A DNA stretch of 64,000 bases, from the NCBI RefSeq assembly GCF_000599885.1, contig NZ_JFGT01000002.1, forward strand, positions 248,001 to 312,000, in the 5' to 3' direction. The notes under the pieces were generated by a model. That model was not told the DNA's origin. It saw nothing but the letters and a program-made list of their open reading frames with translations, and did no database searches. The stretch comes from Pantoea sp. IMH. Lineage in GTDB: Bacteria > Pseudomonadota > Gammaproteobacteria > Enterobacterales > Enterobacteriaceae. This document shows, in pieces, positions 19,268 to 26,369 of this stretch (its first letter is position 1; each line of letters opens with the position of its first letter). Position numbers and translations under genes: made by a program.

Positions 19268-21013
19268 ATGGTAACAAACCGGCAGCGCTACCGTGAAAAA
19301 GTCTCCCAGATGATTGGCTGGGGGCACTGGTTCGCCCTCTTTAATATCATCCTCGCTTTTATTCTGGGTAGCCGTTACCTGTTTGTTTCCGACTGGCCGG
19401 CTTCGCTGGCCGGGCGTATCTACGCCTTTACCAGCTGGATCGGCCATTTCAGCTTCCTGGTATTTGCGGCCTATCTGCTGATTATCTTCCCGCTCACCTT
19501 TGTGGTCATGTCCCAGAGGCTGCTGCGCTTCCTCTCAGCGATTGTCGCCACGGCGGGGCTGACGCTGCTGCTGGTCGACAGCGCGGTGTTTAACCGTTTC
19601 CACCTGCACCTTAACCCGGTGGTATGGGAGCTGGTGGTTAACCCCGACCAGAGCGAGATGGCGCGTGACTGGCAGCTGATGTTTATCAGCGTGCCGGCGA
19701 TTTTCCTGGTAGAGATGCTGTTTGCTACCTGGAGCTGGCAGAAGCTGCGCAGCCTGAACCGACGCAGCTTCGGTAAGCCGCTGGCGCTCTTTTTTATCTT
19801 TGCCTTCCTCACCAGCCATATTATGTATATCTGGGCGGATGCTAACTTCTACCGTCCAGTGACCATGCAGCGCGCTAACCTGCCGCTCTCCTATCCGATG
19901 ACGGCGCGACGCTTCTTAGAGAAATATGGCCTGCTGGACGCTCAGGCTTATCAACGCCAGCTGACAGAGCGTGGAAATCCCGAAGCCGTATCGGTCGCCT
20001 ACCCTCTCAATGACATTACCTTCCGTGATGCGGGTACGCGTAACAATCTGCTGATTGTCACCGTCGACGGTCTGAATGCCGCCTCCATGGCAAAATCCCT
20101 GCCAACGCTGCAACAATTTGCCGGGGAAAACGTGAACTTTACCCAGCATTTCAGCGCAGGCAGCGGCAGTGAAGATGGCCTGTTTGGCCTGTTTTACGGC
20201 ATCTCCCCCAGCTATATGGATGGCGTGCTCTCTTCACGTATCCCTTCCACGCTGATTAATGCCCTGGGTAAACAGGGTTATCAGTTTGGGCTTTTTGCGT
20301 CTGATGGCTTCAGTTCATCACTCTATCGTCAGGCGCTACTGGCTGATTTCTCACTGCCGGTTCCCCATAATCAGCCCAACGGGCAGACCACGCAGCAGTG
20401 GCAGCGCTGGCTTGAAAGCCAGAAAAATAATCAGGCGCCGTGGTTCTCCTGGCTTTCGCTTTCCGGTATGAACACGGATAAGCCCGGCGAAACCTCACGC
20501 CGCTACGCGCGCAACGCTTCTGATATTGATATGCAAATTTCGCGTATCCTGACGACCCTGCAGGAGCGGGGCCTGCTCGACAATACGGTGGTGGTCGTGA
20601 CCGCCCGCCACGGTATCGCGCTGGATAACAATAACAGCATGGGCAACCGCGCCAACCTTCAGGTGCCTTTGGTGGTGCACTGGCCTGACACGCCTGCTCA
20701 GCAGGTGAATAAGCTGACAAATCATCAGGACGTTATGACGACTCTGATGCAGCGCCTGCTCCACGTCAGTACCGCGCCGGCGGATTATTCGCAAGGCGAA
20801 GACCTGTTCGCCGCCAAACGCCGCCATAACTGGGTGGCCAGCGTGCACGATCGCCAGCTGATTATCACCACGCCGGACGTTACGCTGGCGCTCGATAACA
20901 GCGGCAGCTATCAGGTCTGGGACAGTAAAGGGAGTGAGCTGAAAGAACATAAGCCTCAGCTGGCACTCCTGCTTGAGGTGCTGACGGAAGAGAAGCGCTT
21001 TATCGCGAACTGA
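19268..21013 (+). CDS. yejM: Inner-membrane LPS-homeostasis protein YejM (PbgA/LapC)
   Basis: 581-residue essential-type protein with five N-terminal transmembrane helices (to about residue 190) and a periplasmic alkaline-phosphatase-fold domain. It senses LPS at the periplasmic leaflet and, through LapB, restrains FtsH degradation of LpxC. Recognisable blocks include the arginine-rich interfacial region and LPLSYPMTARRFLEKYGLLD, then VTVDGLNAASMAKSLP at the start of the hydrolase-like domain and the C-terminus VLTEEKRFIAN, which matches E. coli. The metal ligands are not those of an active sulfatase, as is known for the family. Confidence 0.95.
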   Translation: MVTNRQRYREKVSQMIGWGHWFALFNIILAFILGSRYLFVSDWPASLAGRIYAFTSWIGHFSFLVFAAYLLIIFPLTFVVMSQRLLRFLSAIVATAGLTLLLVDSAVFNRFHLHLNPVVWELVVNPDQSEMARDWQLMFISVPAIFLVEMLFATWSWQKLRSLNRRSFGKPLALFFIFAFLTSHIMYIWADANFYRPVTMQRANLPLSYPMTARRFLEKYGLLDAQAYQRQLTERGNPEAVSVAYPLNDITFRDAGTRNNLLIVTVDGLNAASMAKSLPTLQQFAGENVNFTQHFSAGSGSEDGLFGLFYGISPSYMDGVLSSRIPSTLINALGKQGYQFGLFASDGFSSSLYRQALLADFSLPVPHNQPNGQTTQQWQRWLESQKNNQAPWFSWLSLSGMNTDKPGETSRRYARNASDIDMQISRILTTLQERGLLDNTVVVVTARHGIALDNNNSMGNRANLQVPLVVHWPDTPAQQVNKLTNHQDVMTTLMQRLLHVSTAPADYSQGEDLFAAKRRHNWVASVHDRQLIITTPDVTLALDNSGSYQVWDSKGSELKEHKPQLALLLEVLTEEKRFIAN

Positions 21014-21054
21014 AGCCGATTGTATAAATTCAGAGCAGTCAATGCCTTAGCCGC

Positions 21055-21085
21055 TTGCAATGCAAGTGAAAATGCGTAGTATAAG
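21055..21085 (+). promoter_or_regulatory. Promoter of the tRNA-Pro gene
   Basis: TTGCAA (21055-21060) with TAGTAT (21077-21082, 16-bp spacer) overlapping TATAAG (21080-21085, 19-bp spacer). The sequence between this box and the tRNA is short and GC-containing, as at stable RNA promoters. Confidence 0.55.
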
Positions 21086-21096
21086 CTCCCATATGT

Positions 21097-21173
21097 CGGC
21101 ACGTAGCGCAGCCTGGTAGCGCACTGTCATGGGGTGTCAGGGGTCGGAGGTTCAAATCCTCTCGTGCCGACCA
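21097..21173 (+). tRNA. proL: tRNA-Pro (anticodon GGG)
   Basis: 77-nt cloverleaf with acceptor stem CGGCACG / CGTGCCG, D arm AGCGCAGCCTGGTAGCGC, anticodon loop ATGGGGT giving anticodon GGG, T arm GGAGGTTCAAATCCTC, and encoded CCA. It is almost identical to E. coli proL. The anticodon stem differs from E. coli by the compensating pair U-A for C-G. It follows yejM as in E. coli and is a potential integration site, though no duplicated 3' end was seen downstream. Confidence 0.96.
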
Positions 21174-21185
21174 AACTACTCCGAT

Positions 21186-21223
21186 AAATAAAGGGGCTGA
21201 TCGAAAGATTAGCCCCTTTATTT
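21186..21223 (+). terminator. Terminator after tRNA-Pro
   Basis: Long inverted repeat AAATAAAGGGGCT ... AGCCCCTTTATTT with an internal loop of 12 bases, 13 bp after the tRNA, giving a stable stem with a T-rich 3' arm. Confidence 0.88.
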
Positions 21224-21385
21224 ATGCGCCAACTACCTCTGAAAGTGTCTGTTTACACCCGTTTCTCACGCTGCCGTTAAAGGCAGAATTCAATATGTAC
21301 ACCACGTAGTACATCAATATGAGATTTTTCCAGACTGGCAAATTAGCAAGCCCGCCAAATGGCTGATGATATTATTCATGCCTGC

Positions 21386-21721
21386 TTATTTCAGATAGCC
21401 AACGAACTGCCCCTGATTCATCAGCGCAACTTTGCCTGATTTATAGAAGATGACGGTGAACAGTCCCTGCTGATAGGCTGTCGCTTTTTCCGTCACTTCC
21501 TCCTGCGCCGCCGGTTTTCCATCGACGGTAATGAGTCCCAAACTATCCCGTTTGACCGTCACACCGTAACCTTTCCACTGCTTGGGTGCTTTCTTGCCTG
21601 CCGTTACCGTAGCATCCTGGCCTTTATGATGTTCAGCCGTGGTGTGAGCAGTTGCAGGAACCGCACCGCTAATCACCAGGCAGGCACCTAATACGATGCC
21701 GGTTACATGCATTTTTTTCAT
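21386..21721 (-). CDS. Small exported protein, paralogue of the gene at 24385
   Basis: 111 residues with a Sec signal peptide (VTGIVLGACLVISGAVPATA, cleaved before HTTAEHH), so periplasmic or outer-surface. The last 64 residues, from WKGYGVTVKRDSLG to QFVGYLK, are almost identical to the C-terminal domain of the lipoprotein gene at 24385-24792, with TAYQQGLFTVIFYKSGKVAL shared except for one residue. The N-terminal parts are unrelated: cleaved secretion here, lipid anchor there. Family and function not recognised. ATG with a GGGAGA site upstream. Downstream of the repeat gene, same strand. Confidence 0.75.
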   Translation of the reverse strand: MKKMHVTGIVLGACLVISGAVPATAHTTAEHHKGQDATVTAGKKAPKQWKGYGVTVKRDSLGLITVDGKPAAQEEVTEKATAYQQGLFTVIFYKSGKVALMNQGQFVGYLK

Positions 21722-22050
21722 TCTGAATCTCCCGAAAAGTAATTATTAAAGTGAATCATCCGGTCGCATCGCTGGCTCTACCAAAATTTTCACAAGGCGA
21801 CTGCGACTCCGGTAAAAGGCTGCGTTAATCTTAAGCGGCATAACGCCTTCCCTGATGGGGTTGTCAGTTTCCCATAGACGGCAAATGATTCTCCATGAGG
21901 CATCGCTGTCTGACTGATAAAAGTAAGCCAGCCCAGAGGCTGGCTTCACGCTGGCAACGATAATCAAAAGCTTCAACAACTAAAGCAGGCCATACACATC
22001 AGCACAGAATGTCTACGGGTTTACCCTTCACTTTGATGCTCGTTTCAAAA
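21722..22050. other. Non-coding gap between the small exported protein gene and the repeat locus
   Basis: 329 bp. The only open frame on the gene strand (21746-21979, 77 codons) starts at TTG without a ribosome-binding site and resembles nothing. An imperfect inverted repeat lies near 21935-21955 (CCAGCCCAGAGGCTGGC), possibly the terminator of the upstream locus, though without a T run. Confidence 0.35.
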
Positions 22051-22137
22051 CTATCCCAGCATAAAGAACAGTATCAGTATCGCCAGGCAGAGCAGCAGCA
22101 CTGGCGATCCCACAGAGAACAACATCCAGAACGGCAT
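22051..22137 (-). CDS. 28-residue hydrophobic peptide coupled to the repeat gene
   Basis: A possible miniprotein that starts MPFWMLFSVGSP and continues as an almost uninterrupted run of Leu, Ile, Phe and Val, consistent with one membrane-spanning helix. Its ATG overlaps the TAA stop of the repeat protein by one base (TAATG), the arrangement used for translational re-initiation. There is no strong ribosome-binding site of its own. It was found by reading the sequence, not by homology, and could be fortuitous. Confidence 0.4.
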   Translation of the reverse strand: MPFWMLFSVGSPVLLLCLAILILFFMLG

Positions 22138-23849
22138 TATCTGAACTCGGAATGCCCGCCCACGCCGTTAGCACGTCCCATAGCGTGGTCGTGTTCGTTT
22201 TGGTTACCATTGTTATCGATTGACCCATGCACAGATCCGCCATGGCTACGACCGCCGCTGTTGCCAGTGTGATTACGCTGGAATGCGGGAGTATGCGCAA
22301 CGGCAATCTGTAGTGTTGGATTAACCGCAGCGATTGCACCAGCCGTGGTGGTTTTGGTAACACCATTCTCTGTTACATGCACCTGTGTAGAAGGTTTCAG
22401 GCTTCCCGCGGCTACGTTGATAGTCGAGTTCGACTGAAGTTGAGTCGTATAAGTACTATAAGAAGTAGCCGTGAACTGAGCCTGTTTAGCCGGTGCCGCT
22501 GTGGTAACAGCCTGCTTCTTCGCTGCTGCCTGCAGTTGCGTTATCTGTGCCCGATAAGAAGCGCCTGTAATTTGAGGCTGTTTAGCCGGTGCCGCCGTAG
22601 TTACAGCCTGCTTCTTCGCTGCTGCCTGCAGTTGTGTTACATGAGCGCGATAAGAAGCGCCTGTAATCTGAGGCTGTTTAGCCGGGGCCGCTGTAGTTAC
22701 AGCCTGCTTGTTCGCTGCTGCCTGAAGTTGCGTTACATGAGCGCGATAAGAAGCGCCTGTAATCTGAGGCTGTTTAGCTGAAGCCGCTGTAGTAACAGCT
22801 TGCTTGTTCGCTGCTGCCTGCAGTTGGGTTACCTGAGCACGATAAGAAGCACCCGTAATTTGTGGCGTCAGCTGCGGTGTGCGCTGTGGCGTCAACTGTG
22901 GCCTCGCAGGGATCGCAGCAGGCACTGCCTGTTTAACCGGCGTCAGCTGCGGCGTGCGCTGCGGCGTCAACTGTGGCCGCGCTGGGATCGCAGCAGGTAC
23001 TGCCTGTTTAGCCGGCGTCAACTGCGGCGTGCGCTGTGGCGTAAGCTGTGCCCGCGCTGGGATCGCAGCAGGTACTGCCTGTTTAGCCGGCGTCAGCTGC
23101 GGCGTGCGCTGTGGCGTCAATTGTAGCTGTGCAGGGATCGCAGCAGGTACTGCCTGTTTAGTCGGCGTCAGCTGCGGCGTGCGCTGCGGCGTCAACTGTG
23201 GCCGCGCAGGGATGGCAGCAGGTACTGCCTGTTTAGCTGGCGTCAGTTGCGGTGTGCGCTGTGGCGTCAATTGTAACTGCGCAGGGATGGCAGCAGGCAT
23301 TGCCTGTTTAACCGGCGTCAGCTGCGGCGTGCGCTGTGGCGTCAACTGTGGCCGCGCAGGGATCGCAGCAGGTACTGCCTGTTTAACCGGCGTCAGCTGC
23401 GGCGTGCGCTGCGGCGTCAACTGTGGCCGCGCAGGGATCGCAGCAGGTACTGCCTGCTTAACCGTCGTCAGCTGCGGCGTCAGCTGGGCTGTGTGAGAAG
23501 GCACAGCCTGTTTGGCCGGGGCGATCTGCGGTGTCAGCTGCGCTGTCTGTGAAGGCACAGTGTGAGAAGGCACAGCCTGTTTGGCCGGGGCAATCTGCGG
23601 CGTCAGCTGCGCTGTCTGTGAAGGCACGGTGTGAGAAGGCACGGTGTGAGAAGGCACGGCCTGTTTGGCCGGGGCGATCTGCGGCGTCAGCTGCGCTGTC
23701 TGTGATGGCACAGTATGCGAAGGCACGGCCTGGCCAGAAACGTCTTGTGTCGCAGTAGGCGCTGTGTTTACCGTTGGGACGGGAAAGTTTTGCAGCGTCA
23801 TAGGCGTCATTAACGAGCTGATGTGTACCGTCATTATTATTGTTTGCAT
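22137..23849 (-). CDS. Pro/Thr/Gln/Ala-rich tandem-repeat protein, 5' end out of frame
   Basis: 570-codon frame made almost entirely of tandem repeats. An N-terminal block is based on AVPSHTVPSQTAQLTPQIAP. Eight units of 25 residues follow (QAVPAAIPARPQLTPQRTPQ + LTPVK), then about four and a half units of 32 residues around ITGASYRAHVTQLQAAA. The C-terminus is non-repetitive (VNPTLQIAVAHTPAF) and ends in a Gly/His/Asn-rich tail. The composition fits an extended, surface-exposed or envelope-spanning polypeptide. The ATG at 23849 gives no signal peptide; a good one lies just upstream in another frame (start 23961), so the gene probably carries a one-base frameshift. No known family recognised. 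Confidence 0.6.
   Translation of the reverse strand: MQTIIMTVHISSLMTPMTLQNFPVPTVNTAPTATQDVSGQAVPSHTVPSQTAQLTPQIAPAKQAVPSHTVPSHTVPSQTAQLTPQIAPAKQAVPSHTVPSQTAQLTPQIAPAKQAVPSHTAQLTPQLTTVKQAVPAAIPARPQLTPQRTPQLTPVKQAVPAAIPARPQLTPQRTPQLTPVKQAMPAAIPAQLQLTPQRTPQLTPAKQAVPAAIPARPQLTPQRTPQLTPTKQAVPAAIPAQLQLTPQRTPQLTPAKQAVPAAIPARAQLTPQRTPQLTPAKQAVPAAIPARPQLTPQRTPQLTPVKQAVPAAIPARPQLTPQRTPQLTPQITGASYRAQVTQLQAAANKQAVTTAASAKQPQITGASYRAHVTQLQAAANKQAVTTAAPAKQPQITGASYRAHVTQLQAAAKKQAVTTAAPAKQPQITGASYRAQITQLQAAAKKQAVTTAAPAKQAQFTATSYSTYTTQLQSNSTINVAAGSLKPSTQVHVTENGVTKTTTAGAIAAVNPTLQIAVAHTPAFQRNHTGNSGGRSHGGSVHGSIDNNGNQNEHDHAMGRANGVGGHSEFR
22465..22860 (-). repeat. 96-bp tandem repeat, about 4 copies
   Basis: Marker GCGCCTGTAA recurs at 22561, 22657 and 22753, and as GCACCCGTAA at 22849, exactly 96 bp apart. 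A degenerate copy lies below 22561. It encodes the 32-residue unit of the repeat protein, and the unit length is a multiple of three so the frame is kept. Confidence 0.9.
22861..23460 (-). repeat. 75-bp tandem repeat, 8 copies
   Basis: GCCTGTTTA (GCCTGCTTA in the last copy) ends at 22935, 23010, 23085, 23160, 23235, 23310, 23385 and 23460, an exact 75-bp period. Copies differ by scattered substitutions, for example CTGTGGCCGC against TTGTAGCTGT. It encodes 25-residue units. Confidence 0.95.
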
Positions 23850-23961
23850 TGTCCTGAATCGCTGAGCCTAACCGGTCATTCATGATGCCGAATGATTCAT
23901 CTGCGGTAGCAGATAACGAGGTTAACGCGCACACTGATAAGGCTATCATCGAAATTTTCAT
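23458..23961 (-). pseudogene. Signal-peptide 5' part of the repeat gene, in another frame
   Basis: The frame from ATG 23961 begins with a clear signal peptide (MKISMIALSVCALTSLSATA, cleaved before DESFG) and a mature start DRLGSAIQDNANNNNDGTH. After about residue 58 it runs into the repeats in the wrong frame, where it becomes Cys/Ala/Asp-rich, and it stops at 23458. The frame of the repeat protein is shifted by +1 relative to this one and is closed by TAG just upstream of 23849, so a single extra base between about 23866 and 23780 would explain both. Candidate runs are AAAA near 23792 and the CAATAATAATG tract near 23845. A sequencing error is possible. Confidence 0.6.
23461..23720 (-). repeat. 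69/84-bp tandem repeat with internal 15-bp repeat
   Basis: TTTGGCCGGGG occurs at 23511, 23580 and 23664, spacings of 69 and 84 bp. The longer unit has one extra 15-bp copy of GAAGGCACGGTGTGA, which encodes SHTVP. All lengths are multiples of three. Confidence 0.88.
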
Positions 23962-24168
23962 TATTTATTTCTCAGTGAAGAAACCCTATGGGCCAGGCAG
24001 TGCTTGCAGCGGAGGGAGTTAAAGCAGGCGTAAAAGAGGCAGACGGTCTGGCAGCGGGAGGAACTGTCATTATGTCGTGCTCCTTTTCTGCTTTAACGCT
24101 ACAGCAGCACAACCACAAGGCTCATCTTGAGCTTCATGTTAATTTCCAATCCAAATTAAGTCGCCGTA

Positions 24169-24209
24169 TTTATACGCTTCCCCTATTTGGCAATATTGAT
24201 TCAAATCAA
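24169..24209 (-). promoter_or_regulatory. Class II FNR-type promoter of the repeat gene
   Basis: TTGATTCAAATCAA (24196-24209) is a perfect match to the FNR consensus TTGAT-N4-ATCAA. On the minus strand a -10 hexamer TATAAA lies at 24174-24169. A start about seven bases further on (near 24162) puts the centre of the FNR box at about -41, the class II activator position. The untranslated leader to 23961 would be about 200 nt. CRP binds related sites, but the T/A at the outer positions favours FNR. Confidence 0.6.
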
Positions 24210-24251
24210 TCTCAATGACGCCTAAACGAATGTTTATTTTTGTTAAATTAA

Positions 24252-24267
24252 AGTGATCTTAATCACA
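24252..24267. promoter_or_regulatory. CRP-like binding site
   Basis: AGTGATCTTAATCACA (24252-24267) matches the CRP consensus TGTGA-N6-TCACA in all but one of the core bases, with flanking A/T. It would be centred near -97 relative to the inferred start of the repeat gene, compatible with class I activation or co-activation with FNR. Inference from sequence only. Confidence 0.45.
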
Positions 24268-24384
24268 TATTGGATATGTTAATGCAGATTTATTTTTTGT
24301 GGTTTTTGAGTTGAGGCACTCCCTAGCCTAAAGCAGGCTCGCCCGAGGCCAGGGGGTGAGGTATCACACTGATAGGTATAAATT

Positions 24385-24792
24385 TTATTTCAAATAACCG
24401 ACAAACTGACCTTCCTTCATTAATGCAACTTTGCCGGTTTTATAGAAAATGACGGTGAACAATCCCTGCTGGTAGGCTGTCGCTTTGTCTGTGACTTCGC
24501 TCTGAACGGCGGGTTTACCGTCGAGCGTCACTATACCTAAGCTGTCGCGCTTAACTTCCACGTCATACCCTTTCCACGTGTGGGCTTTTTCTTTCACTGC
24601 TTGGGCAAATTGCGTCTGGGCATTTTCCAGTGCCTGCTTTTCAGCAGCGGCGCGGATTGTCGATTGCCTGTTTTGCTCAGAGATATAGCAGGCATCCCGA
24701 CTAACCCCCTGAGCCTCACAATCGGCCATATGTGAAGCCTGGGTGGAACATCCGGAAATAAGAACAATTGCTAACATCGTTATCTTTTTCAT
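24385..24792 (-). CDS. Small lipoprotein, paralogue of the gene at 21386
   Basis: 135 residues. The signal peptide MKKITMLAIVLISGC has a lipobox (ISGC), so it is lipid-anchored; residue +2 is Ser, which predicts the outer membrane. A helical Ala/Gln/Glu-rich stretch (about 45-70) links to a C-terminal domain from WKGYDVEVKRDSLG to QFVGYLK that is shared with the exported protein at 21386-21721. Two cysteines (DCEAQGVSRDACY) may form a disulfide. An imperfect stem-loop lies downstream at about 24317-24360. No family recognised. Confidence 0.75.
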   Translation of the reverse strand: MKKITMLAIVLISGCSTQASHMADCEAQGVSRDACYISEQNRQSTIRAAAEKQALENAQTQFAQAVKEKAHTWKGYDVEVKRDSLGIVTLDGKPAVQSEVTDKATAYQQGLFTVIFYKTGKVALMKEGQFVGYLK

Positions 24793-24903
24793 TTTTAAAC
24801 CTTATTGTCAGAAAATGGGCACCTGTATAGTCAGCAGCGCCCATGGCCGGGATAATTGCCCTTCGCCTGCCGTGATTACCACGACATTTGTCAAAATAAC
24901 GGT

Positions 24904-24912
24904 TGTTATAAT
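24904..24912 (+). promoter_or_regulatory. Extended -10 promoter upstream of the acyltransferase gene
   Basis: TGTTATAAT is a perfect extended -10 element (TGn + TATAAT). There is no good -35 at 17 bp; TTGTCA at 24888 is too close (13 bp). It is about 165 bp before the next gene on this strand. Confidence 0.4.
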
Positions 24913-25076
24913 TGTCTTCCTCTGCGCTTCAGGCAGCAAGACGAGTTTTAATTCATATAAAGCCCGACACCTGATAGCGTTGTTCGCTCTACGCCATAAC
25001 AGCCCGTGTTTATTCATCCCCCTATCTGTTAAGATTCCGTCAGTTTACTGAGGATAAGCGGATAAGGATCGTGAGA

Positions 25077-25649
25077 ATGCATCAGGCTGATTTACTGGAA
25101 CATCTGAAAGCGTGCCTCAGGCGTGAAGTGATGATGTCAGACCGTCCTTTTTCATGGCGGAAGGTGCTGCATAAGGCGGTTAAATGTCCTGAGCGACGTT
25201 ATCTTTTCTGGTGGCGTATTGCCGCTTATCTCTACCAGACCGGAAGGCCGTATTCCCGTAAGTTAGCAAAGCGCATTAACCGTAAAATCACCCTGAAGTA
25301 TGGCACGGAAATCCAGTTAGGGGCGCGTATTGGCGCAGGGATGACCATTTCACACCATTACGGTATCGTTATTAACGGCAGTACCCGCATTGGCGAGAAT
25401 TTTAAAATAAGGCAGAACACCACTATTGGTATTCCAGGAAATCCCACAAAATCCAGAGGCGATTGGACCACAATCGTGATAGGGGATAATGTCACGGTGG
25501 GGGCAAGCTCATGTATTATCGGCAACGATCTTATTATTGGCAATAATGTCACGATTGGCGCAATGTCATTTATCAATAAAAACATTCCCGATAACTGCAC
25601 TGTTTATACTGAGAAGCGGAATACCATCGTATTCACTGAAAATAGTTGA
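25077..25649 (+). CDS. Hexapeptide-repeat O-acyltransferase, serine-acetyltransferase-like
   Basis: 190-residue protein with an N-terminal helical part (to about 75, containing RRYLFWWRIAAYLYQTG) and a left-handed beta-helix C-terminal part of hexapeptide repeats (IGAGMTISHHYGIVINGS, IGDNVTVGASSCIIGNDL, IGNNVTIGAMSFI). It resembles CysE-type and capsule/exopolysaccharide acetyltransferases of similar size; the His in SHHYGIVI is the likely catalytic base. It lacks the long N-terminal domain of CysE (273 aa), so a role in acetylating a surface glycan or small molecule is more likely than cysteine synthesis. ATG 25077 preferred over GTG 25071 because AAGGA is nine rather than three bases away. 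No glycan genes adjoin it. Confidence 0.8.
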   Translation: MHQADLLEHLKACLRREVMMSDRPFSWRKVLHKAVKCPERRYLFWWRIAAYLYQTGRPYSRKLAKRINRKITLKYGTEIQLGARIGAGMTISHHYGIVINGSTRIGENFKIRQNTTIGIPGNPTKSRGDWTTIVIGDNVTVGASSCIIGNDLIIGNNVTIGAMSFINKNIPDNCTVYTEKRNTIVFTENS

Positions 25650-26014
25650 CCGGTTCGCAGAGGCTAACTAACAGTGATGTTGACTATTATTACTTTATTC
25701 ATTGCGCTAAAAAACTGTTAATCGCTTTTATGATTATGGCGTAACAGTCTCCCCTGAGGCAGGCATTGACGCCGCCGTTAACGTGCCTGGCCGATCTGCC
25801 ATCGTTAAGCCACTGAAAGCCAGTGCACTATTCCCGCTTTTCCTCGCTACATAGTATTACAGGGTGAATTAATACTACCGCCATTGATTAATGGCTGGCC
25901 TTGCTAAAAGTGGCGAAAATCTCAATCCTGAGCGCTGTAACAAAAACGTCATATAGCTAACATACTCTGTCGCTACACTTTTGGCGCATAACCACACATC
26001 ATCAGGGTTAAAAA
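25650..26014. other. Gap with a possible gene remnant
   Basis: 365 bp between the acyltransferase and the next small gene. One frame (about 25710-25855, +) reads YGVTVSPEAGIDAAV then NVPGRSAIVKPLKASA before a stop, looks protein-like but has no start codon, and may be the 3' remnant of a lost gene. Otherwise nothing recognised. Confidence 0.3.
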
Positions 26015-26221
26015 ATGGCGACGATTAAAGCAAAAAATTTTAAGGATGCAGATGAGATGCTGCATTCCGGCATCAGTAAGGTCGAGCTGGCCTATGATAT
26101 CGGCAGTGATGATTTCTTCAGGCTGGCCAGCCACTGGTGCGATCGCGGCGCTAAAATCTCCCGCGGCAGCGATCATTTTATTGTTTCGCTTAAAGGTTTT
26201 TCTGTTCCTTCCAATGAGTAG
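26015..26221 (+). CDS. Small hypothetical protein
   Basis: 68 residues starting MATIKAKNFKDADEMLHSGI and including SHWCDRGAKISRGSDHFIVS. No signal peptide or membrane helix; mixed alpha/beta character. ATG with a weak AGGG upstream. Family not recognised. It stands alone, in the accessory pocket, between the acyltransferase and the entD remnant. Confidence 0.6.
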   Translation: MATIKAKNFKDADEMLHSGISKVELAYDIGSDDFFRLASHWCDRGAKISRGSDHFIVSLKGFSVPSNE

Positions 26222-26369
26222 TTAACGCAGAACCTTTGCGATTTTTCACCCAACCTGCTTAAATCGCCCGCCAACAGGCACGCAGATTGGGTGAAATATT
26301 GATATAACAGCGCGCGTAGCACTTGCTTCCTCAGGATCGTCAGATCCCTTATTCCCTTCCGTACCAGCG

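Noticed and set aside
21746..21979. 77-codon frame on the minus strand
   Set aside because: TTG start, no ribosome-binding site, no recognisable motif.
22879..23496. Plus-strand Cys/Gly-rich repeat frame of 205 codons
   Set aside because: It is the complement of the 75-bp repeats, which are multiples of three and so keep every frame open. The minus-strand frame continues into a non-repetitive C-terminus and has export signals upstream.
22465..23720. CRISPR array
   Set aside because: Repeats are directly adjacent without spacers, not palindromic, and are coding.
23780..23800. Programmed +1 ribosomal frameshift site in the repeat gene
   Set aside because: No recognised slippery codon with a downstream stop or pseudoknot; a simple one-base change is more economical.
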